Below are positions 59,008 to 64,000 of a DNA stretch of 64,000 bases, piece after piece. Source of the DNA: Sedimenticola sp. (GTDB lineage: Bacteria; Pseudomonadota; Gammaproteobacteria; Chromatiales; Chromatiaceae); assembly GCA_027068915.1 (NCBI GenBank), contig JAMOLT010000027.1, forward strand, positions 32,655 through 96,654, read 5' to 3'. Every line of letters starts with the position of its first letter. Position 1 is the stretch's first letter. A model generated the notes under the pieces. That model ran no database searches, was not told the origin of the DNA, and worked only from the letters and a program-made list of their open reading frames with translations. Made by a program: the position numbers and the translations under genes.

Positions 59008-60882
59008 ATGTTTCATCCTGTGAACTACGAAATCATTATTGTTGGTGGGGGACATGCCGGCACCGAGGCGGCGCTGGCAGCGGCGCGCATGGGTGCGCGC
59101 ACCCTGCTGCTCACCCACAATATCGACACCCTGGGGGCCATGAGCTGCAACCCCGCCATCGGCGGCATCGGCAAGGGGCATCTGGTTCGGGAAGTGGATG
59201 CCCTGGGCGGGCTGATGGCCCATGCCGCCGACCGGGCGGGCATCCATTTTCGCACCCTCAACTCCCGCAAGGGCCCGGCGGTGCGCGCCACCCGTGCCCA
59301 GGCGGATCGCATCCTCTATAAAGCCGTAGTGCGCGAAGCCCTGGAGAACCAGCCGAATCTGGATATTTTCCAGCAGGCCGTGGATGATCTCATCATGCAG
59401 GGAGACCAGGTGGTGGGCGTCACCACCCGCATGGGGCTGAAGTTTCATGCCGAAGCGGTGGTGCTCACCGTGGGCACTTTTCTGGGTGGGCGCATCCATA
59501 TCGGCCTGGAGAACTATGAAGGCGGGCGCGCCGGCGATCCGCCCGCCAACGCCCTGGCCCGCCGCCTGCGGGAGCTGCCTTTCCCCGTGGAGCGCCTGAA
59601 GACCGGCACGCCGCCGCGCATCGACAGGCGCAGCGTCAATTTCGAGGTGCTGGAAGAGCAGCCCGGCGACCGGCCCTGCCCGGTGTTTTCTTTCATGGGC
59701 AATGTTGCGCAGCATCCCCGGCAGGTGAGTTGCCATATCACCCGCACCAATGCAAAGACCCATGACATCATCCGCAGCGGCCTGTCACGCTCGCCCATGT
59801 ATGCCGGTGTGATCGAAGGCACAGGGCCGCGCTATTGCCCATCCATCGAAGACAAGGTCGTGCGTTTCGCCGACCGTGATTCCCACCAGATCTTCGTCGA
59901 ACCCGAAGGACTGACCAGCAACGAACTCTACCCCAACGGCATCTCCACCTCCCTGCCTTTCGATGTGCAATGGCAGCTGGTGCAATCCATGCAGGGCTTC
60001 GAGAATGCACGCATAACCCGCCCCGGCTATGCCATCGAATATGATTTTTTCAACCCCCAGGCGCTGCGCTACTCCCTGGAAACCCGCCCCGTGCAAAACC
60101 TGTTTTTCGCCGGGCAGATCAATGGCACCACGGGCTATGAAGAAGCCGCCGCCCAGGGACTGCTGGCGGCGGTCAATGCGGTGCAGAAAATACGCGGGGA
60201 AAGCAGCTGGTGCCCAAGGCGTGATGAAGCCTATCTGGGCGTGCTGGTGGACGATCTCATCACCCTGGGCACCCTGGAGCCCTACCGCATGTTCACCTCC
60301 CGCGCCGAGCATCGCCTGTTGCTGCGTGAAGACAACGCCGATCTGCGCCTTACGGAAAAAGGCCGGGAACTGGGCCTGATCGATGATCAGCGCTGGCAGG
60401 CATTTTGCGAAAAGCGCGAAGCCATCGAACAGGAGCAGCAACGGCTGCGCAACATCATCATCCGCCCCGGGGACCTGCCCAAAGCCACGGAGCAGAAAAT
60501 TCTCGGTGATGAACTGCGCCGGGAAACCCGCGCTGCCGAATTGCTCACCCGGCCGGTGGTTACCTACGCGACCCTGATGCAACTGCCCGGCATCGGGCCG
60601 GGGGTGGAAGAACCTGTTGTTGCGGAGCAGGTGGAAATACAGGAAAAGTATGCGGGATACATCAAGCGCCAGCGGCAAGAGGTGGAAAAAACCCGCCAGG
60701 CCGAAGCGGTAAAACTGCCCGAAGCCCTGGACTACGAGCAGGTCAAGGGTCTGTCATCCGAAGTGCGGGAAAAGCTCATACGCCATCGGCCACAAACCCT
60801 GGGCCAGGCCGGGCGTATCCCCGGCGTTACCCCGGCGGCGACTTCTCTTTTACTCATTCATCTGAAAAAGCATCGGGCCTGA
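59008..60882 (+). CDS. mnmG: tRNA uridine-5-carboxymethylaminomethyl modification enzyme MnmG (GidA)
   Basis: 624 residues. FAD-binding [70 protein letters not shown], and the C-terminal [18 protein letters not shown] region. It works with MnmE on tRNA wobble uridines and classically marks the origin region. The integron begins 13 bases after it. Confidence 0.97.
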   Translation: MFHPVNYEIIIVGGGHAGTEAALAAARMGARTLLLTHNIDTLGAMSCNPAIGGIGKGHLVREVDALGGLMAHAADRAGIHFRTLNSRKGPAVRATRAQADRILYKAVVREALENQPNLDIFQQAVDDLIMQGDQVVGVTTRMGLKFHAEAVVLTVGTFLGGRIHIGLENYEGGRAGDPPANALARRLRELPFPVERLKTGTPPRIDRRSVNFEVLEEQPGDRPCPVFSFMGNVAQHPRQVSCHITRTNAKTHDIIRSGLSRSPMYAGVIEGTGPRYCPSIEDKVVRFADRDSHQIFVEPEGLTSNELYPNGISTSLPFDVQWQLVQSMQGFENARITRPGYAIEYDFFNPQALRYSLETRPVQNLFFAGQINGTTGYEEAAAQGLLAAVNAVQKIRGESSWCPRRDEAYLGVLVDDLITLGTLEPYRMFTSRAEHRLLLREDNADLRLTEKGRELGLIDDQRWQAFCEKREAIEQEQQRLRNIIIRPGDLPKATEQKILGDELRRETRAAELLTRPVVTYATLMQLPGIGPGVEEPVVAEQVEIQEKYAGYIKRQRQEVEKTRQAEAVKLPEALDYEQVKGLSSEVREKLIRHRPQTLGQAGRIPGVTPAATSLLLIHLKKHRA

Positions 60883-60894
60883 CAGGTTTGTTTA

Positions 60895-61875
60895 TCAGAG
60901 CACACCACTCAATGGACTGCGCACCGCCATGCCGCCCCGATTCAAGACATGCGTATAGACCTGTGTCGTGCGTACGTCCTTATGCCCCAGTTGCTCCTGA
61001 ACCGTACGGATATCCATTCCTCTTTCAAGCAGATGTGTAGCAAAGGAATGACGTAACGTATGGCAACTGGCTTTTTTATGAATGCCCGCACGTTTTACAG
61101 CCATGTTGACGGCCTTCTGAATGACGCTGGCGTCGATATGGTGACGACGTTCCACGTTACTGCGAGGGTCGATGCTGCGGCGACTGGCCGGGAAGACATA
61201 CTGCCAGCCCCATTCCCGACAGGCGTTGGGGTACTTGCGGCCGAGCGCGTAGGGAAGGTAGACGCAACCGAAGCCGGCTTCAAGATCGCGTTCATGGCGG
61301 GTTTTGACATTTTGCAAGTGCCGTTGCAGCGGCAGCACAAGTTCATCGGCCAACGTAACCACCCGATCCTTGGCGCCTTTTCCATTTCTAACAAAAACAG
61401 CACGCCGGGGAAAATCCAGATCCATCACGCGTAACCGCAGGCTTTCGATCAGTCGTAGCCCCGACCCATAGAGCAGGCAAGCCACCAGCCATTGAGCACC
61501 TTCAAGTTGTGATAGCAGCTGTGCCACTTCTTCCCGGGTGAGCACGATAGGGAGTTTCTTGGGCCTTTTGGCATAGGAAATACCCTTTATATCAGCATTC
61601 AAAGGTGTCCCCAGCACCTCTCTGTACATATATACCAAGGCGTTGAGAGCCTGATTCTGGGTAGAAGCGGCGACGTTTCGTTGTACCGCAAGATGGGTAA
61701 GAAACGCAGCAACCTCTCCCTCGCTCATTTCACGAGGATGGCGTTTGCCGTGAAACAGAATAAACCGCCGAATCCAGTCAATATATGCTTGCTCGGTACG
61801 AAGGCTATAGTGCCGGGTACGAATGGTGTTGGCGACTTCAGTCAAAAAGGCCGACTGATATTGGGGGTCGTCCAT
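60895..61875 (-). CDS. intI: integron integrase IntI
   Basis: 326 residues with GGAG eight bases before the ATG. Tyrosine recombinase with catalytic residues in [13 protein letters not shown] (Arg), [15 protein letters not shown] (His and Arg), [10 protein letters not shown] (His) and VYTHV (Tyr). Between the core motifs it carries the integron-specific insert (about 190-235): [38 protein letters not shown], which separates IntI from phage and Xer recombinases. It joins cassettes at attI and attC. It reads away from the cassette side, the classical layout. Confidence 0.95.
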   Translation of the reverse strand: MDDPQYQSAFLTEVANTIRTRHYSLRTEQAYIDWIRRFILFHGKRHPREMSEGEVAAFLTHLAVQRNVAASTQNQALNALVYMYREVLGTPLNADIKGISYAKRPKKLPIVLTREEVAQLLSQLEGAQWLVACLLYGSGLRLIESLRLRVMDLDFPRRAVFVRNGKGAKDRVVTLADELVLPLQRHLQNVKTRHERDLEAGFGCVYLPYALGRKYPNACREWGWQYVFPASRRSIDPRSNVERRHHIDASVIQKAVNMAVKRAGIHKKASCHTLRHSFATHLLERGMDIRTVQEQLGHKDVRTTQVYTHVLNRGGMAVRSPLSGVL

Positions 61876-62226
61876 CAGGCGTTCTCCATTGGTTCTTATC
61901 CAAAAGAATAAGCCAGCTTGGGAAGCAGTGTCAAGCTAGTCGCCCCAGCCGGAAAAACAGCAGCAATACAATGGAAATTTGTAAATATCTCTGATATGGT
62001 AATTATATCAATAAGTTGTGATGGCATCTGTCTTAGCAGGGAAGCGTAAATTTATCCACCTCCCCCTTACTAGGCTGCGATTTTCCACATAGCGAGCAAA
62101 TATGTACTCTAGATGGAAGTTTTCCACCTAGTAAACAGTATTGGCCATCTAGGTGGAAATTTTCCATCTACTAAAATGTTAGCTTCTCACTTAGATTGAA
62201 CCGAGTGTCGCAATAAAGAGCATAAA
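61876..62226. promoter_or_regulatory. integron control region with putative attI
   Basis: 351 bases between intI and the TIGR04141 gene. GTTAGCT at 62178-62184 resembles the integron crossover core GTTRRRY (C in place of the last R) and is the probable attI/cassette junction. Upstream of it are the three 23-bp repeats listed separately. The intI promoter should also lie here. No LexA box was seen. Base composition turns AT-rich around 61970 and stays so into the cassette. Confidence 0.6.
62070..62171. repeat. three near-palindromic 23-bp repeats, 39-40 bp apart
   Basis: Copies at 62070-62092, 62109-62131 and 62149-62171, each of the form CTAG-N7-TTTTCCA followed by five bases (CATAG, CCTAG, TCTAC). 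The second and third share 19 of 23 bases and are nearly self-complementary (11-base arms with two mismatches). The spacing of 39 and 40 bases is close to four helical turns. They end seven bases before the putative attI core, so they may bind the integrase or a regulator. Confidence 0.8.
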
Positions 62227-63855
62227 ATGACTACTAAAAAACCAAGGAAGGAAAAATTGTCAATTTACCTTGCGAAAGATAGCTCGGTCTATGACATTAG
62301 TATAATAAAGACAGAAAACTCTAAGGAGCCTGTCAAGTTGGCTATCAATAGCGGTTCTGCAGTGCTCTATGTCAAAAGAGAGATGCCAGGCACCACTCCT
62401 CCTTGGACAAAACTGCTCACAAAGGATCAGAAACTACCAGATAACATTTTTGGAAAGAGTAATACAGTTGGTGCCGCACTTGTAATAAGAGAAAGTGAAC
62501 ATGTTTTTGTATTAACTTTTGGGTCAGGATTTCACTTATTGAAAAATGAATCCATTGAACGGGATTTTGGACTAAAGGTAACCTTGAACTCTGTTGATCC
62601 AGATAAGCTTAGAAGTCTTGATAAAGCGAGTTACGACCATAACCCACTTAACTCAAGAACACAGAGCGCAAAAGACCTTGATATATTTGAACTCCATATA
62701 GATTCTGAGCTGGATATGCTTTATGCAGTTACAGGTGCATCTAAAGTTAATGTTTTTGGTTCGCATGTAACAGGTCGAGATGCTCTGACGTTAATGGTTG
62801 AGATTGATCTTAATGGGATTTCAGCGGTATTGAAGGAGGCTTTAGCAAGATACACAAGCCCATTACCAAAAGAATTTGAATGGGTAGAAAATATAAATAG
62901 AGTCAAGGACAGTGAAGTAATTGAATTGCTTGACATGGAATTAGATGACACTCTATCTAAACCAAATGAAGGTAGCATTTGGTTAGGAGAACCAGAAATT
63001 ATTGATTGGGAATCTCAAATAGGTTACTCCTTTGATTTATACCAAAAAACACCTAGACATGTAGTCCTTGAATTTAAAGATTTAATTGAGTATTTCCAGT
63101 TGCACAAAAAGCCACTATGCGTCGAATCGTTGAAGGATCAGACTGTTCATATAAACAACAGTGAGTATCAATCCTTTAAAAACTGGAAAGCTTATAGATG
63201 TCTTTATGCAGAGATAAAGGTAGGTCAAGAACAATACATATTACGAAATGGAATTTGGTATCGTGTTGATATGGATTTTGTAAGTTCAATTGATAGCTAC
63301 TTAAAAGATATTGCTGCTTATCAACACAAATTGCCAACATACAATCATGACCGAGAGGAAGAGTACAATCAGCATGTGACTGATCTCGATGACAGCTATA
63401 GTTTGATGGATAAGAAAAATATCAAAATTGGAGGTCCTTACGATAAGTTAGAGTTTTGTGATCTTATTAAAGATGGGGCGGACTTCATACATGTAAAATA
63501 CTATAGAAGCTCTGCTACTTTGAGTCATTTATTCTCTCAAGGCTCTGTAGCTGCAGAAGCATTCGTTAGAGACAGTGAGTTCAGAGAAAAACTCAATCAA
63601 AAGCTACCAGAATGTACTAAATTAAAAAACCCTGCAAATAGGCCAAATCCAAGCGATTATCGAGTTATTTATGCTATAGCCACCTCTAAGAAGTTGCCTC
63701 ATGAACTTCCATTCTTTTCTAAAGTAACGCTGAAGAATGCATTAAAAACACTCAGAGCATTAGATTACAAGGTAGAGTTAGCAAGCATTGAGGTTGATCC
63801 AGTTCTGTTAGTAAAGAAAAAAGGAAAGCCACAGAAAAAGACTAAATTAGCATGA
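62227..63855 (+). CDS. TIGR04141 (DUF6119) family protein, probable integron cassette gene
   Basis: 542 residues, the family's usual size. Recognisable parts: KEKLSIYLAKDSSVYDI at the start, HVFVLTFGSGFHLLKNESIERDFGLKVTLNSVDPDKLRSLDKASYDHNP (about 98-150, the hallmark), KVNVFGSHVTGRDALTLMVEI, LEFCDLIKDGADFIHVKYYRSSATLSHLFSQGSVAAEAF (about 418-458), and RVIYAIATSK near 485. The family is scattered among bacteria and often found in mobile or defence regions; its biochemistry is unknown. It is much more AT-rich than its neighbours. It starts 43 bases after the attI-like core and ends 17 bases before an attC-like core, as a cassette gene would. Confidence 0.85.
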   Translation: MTTKKPRKEKLSIYLAKDSSVYDISIIKTENSKEPVKLAINSGSAVLYVKREMPGTTPPWTKLLTKDQKLPDNIFGKSNTVGAALVIRESEHVFVLTFGSGFHLLKNESIERDFGLKVTLNSVDPDKLRSLDKASYDHNPLNSRTQSAKDLDIFELHIDSELDMLYAVTGASKVNVFGSHVTGRDALTLMVEIDLNGISAVLKEALARYTSPLPKEFEWVENINRVKDSEVIELLDMELDDTLSKPNEGSIWLGEPEIIDWESQIGYSFDLYQKTPRHVVLEFKDLIEYFQLHKKPLCVESLKDQTVHINNSEYQSFKNWKAYRCLYAEIKVGQEQYILRNGIWYRVDMDFVSSIDSYLKDIAAYQHKLPTYNHDREEEYNQHVTDLDDSYSLMDKKNIKIGGPYDKLEFCDLIKDGADFIHVKYYRSSATLSHLFSQGSVAAEAFVRDSEFREKLNQKLPECTKLKNPANRPNPSDYRVIYAIATSKKLPHELPFFSKVTLKNALKTLRALDYKVELASIEVDPVLLVKKKGKPQKKTKLA

Positions 63856-63871
63856 GCATTCACTATTCAAA

Positions 63872-63888
63872 AGCTAACACACGCCCTG
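63872..63888 (+). other. putative left half of attC
   Basis: AGCTAAC at 63872-63878 is the exact complement of GTTAGCT at 62178-62184, and ACACGCCC follows. In attC the outer core R'' pairs with R', so a cassette whose R' is GTTAGCT should begin its attC with AGCTAAC. The matching right half is not found in the remaining 120 bases of the window. Its position 17 bases after the stop of the TIGR04141 gene is normal for a cassette. Confidence 0.5.
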
Positions 63889-63912
63889 AGGTAGTCCGTC
63901 AACAAAAATCTG

Positions 63913-64000
63913 TTATTTAGCCAGTTCTTCAACGAGTGGTGATCCTTTGGCCTTCAAGGCCATCAGATACTTGGCTTCATCGTAGGGTTTGCGATCCTGC
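63913..64000 (-). CDS. partial ORF, possible transposase C-terminus
   Basis: On the minus strand the last 28 codons of a gene that extends past the window: DRKPYDEAKYLMALKAKGSP followed by LVEELAK and TAA. The RKPYDEAKYL type ending is reminiscent of IS110/IS1111-type transposases, but the match rests on few residues. It ends 34 bases from the attC-like core. IS1111-type elements that insert into attC sites are known, which would fit. Only the full sequence can settle it. Confidence 0.4.
   Translation of the reverse strand, partial: QDRKPYDEAKYLMALKAKGSPLVEELAK

Noticed and set aside
62052..62061. TTATCCACCT upstream of the integron repeats as a DnaA box or fourth repeat
   Set aside because: It differs from the DnaA box at the last positions and lies off the 39-40 bp spacing of the repeats.
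63872..64000. A complete attC site at the right end
   Set aside because: Only the left core fits; no GTTAGCT or complementary arm occurs before the window ends, so only a half-site is claimed.

Overview
This 64 kb window looks like the chromosome of a gammaproteobacterium and includes its replication-origin region. The order glnE-ilvE-waaF-waaC-waaG-waaP, the two-subunit glyQ/glyS, the ompR/envZ pair, the cluster dnaA-dnaN-recF-gyrB with rpmH-rnpA-yidC-mnmE-mnmG, and tgpA/DUF58/MoxR are all familiar from gammaproteobacteria related to Pseudomonas and to sulfur-oxidising Chromatiales-like lineages. Most genes are GC-rich and tightly packed, often with ATGA or TGATG overlaps. No rRNA, tRNA or CRISPR array was seen.

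Layout. 1-3.3 kb: the start of a DUF2202 gene cut by the window edge, a small secreted protein, ompR-envZ, and another small secreted protein. 3.5-13.3 kb: one long leftward gene series, DUF302-glnE-ilvE-zinc finger-waaF-cysC-waaC-waaG-waaP-InaA-like kinase, which builds and phosphorylates the lipopolysaccharide inner core. An APS kinase is embedded in it. 13.6-23.8 kb: a signalling block with a hybrid histidine kinase that has a PhnD-like sensor, a LuxR-type response regulator, an HD-GYP protein, a receiver-like protein of unknown role, two free-standing periplasmic PilJ-type sensor proteins and a DUF1566 protein. 23.9-26.1 kb: groES-groEL behind a perfect CIRCE operator. 26.1-32.3 kb: fxsA, cutA, a dsbD with a duplicated N-terminal domain, a TlpA-type thioredoxin, aroQ, accB and accC. 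32.3-35.1 kb: a TAXI-type TRAP transporter. 35.3-39.9 kb: glyQ-glyS-MazG-like-gmhB-plsC. 39.9-43.9 kb: a surface-polysaccharide patch with a UDP-glucose dehydrogenase remnant, UDP-glucuronate decarboxylase, a glycosyltransferase with a sulfotransferase-like half, and a membrane acyltransferase; it looks more AT-rich than its surroundings.

44.2-60.9 kb is the origin region. gyrB, recF, dnaN and dnaA read left; rpmH, rnpA, yidC and mnmE read right. DnaA boxes and AT-rich DNA lie on both sides of dnaA. A C_GCAxxG_C_C protein, tgpA, DUF58 and MoxR genes separate mnmE from mnmG. rnpA lacks any ordinary start codon that would include its conserved N-terminus, and yidD is absent from its usual place.

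60.9-64 kb is a chromosomal integron: an integron-type integrase on the minus strand, a control region with three 23-bp repeats spaced 39-40 bp apart, then one AT-rich gene of the TIGR04141 (DUF6119) family bounded by GTTAGCT on the left and its complement AGCTAAC on the right. This fits a single gene cassette whose attC site is interrupted, just before the window ends, by the 3' end of what may be an IS110/IS1111-type transposase gene. This is the most unusual part of the window and the best candidate for an undescribed system, possibly a mobile defence cassette.
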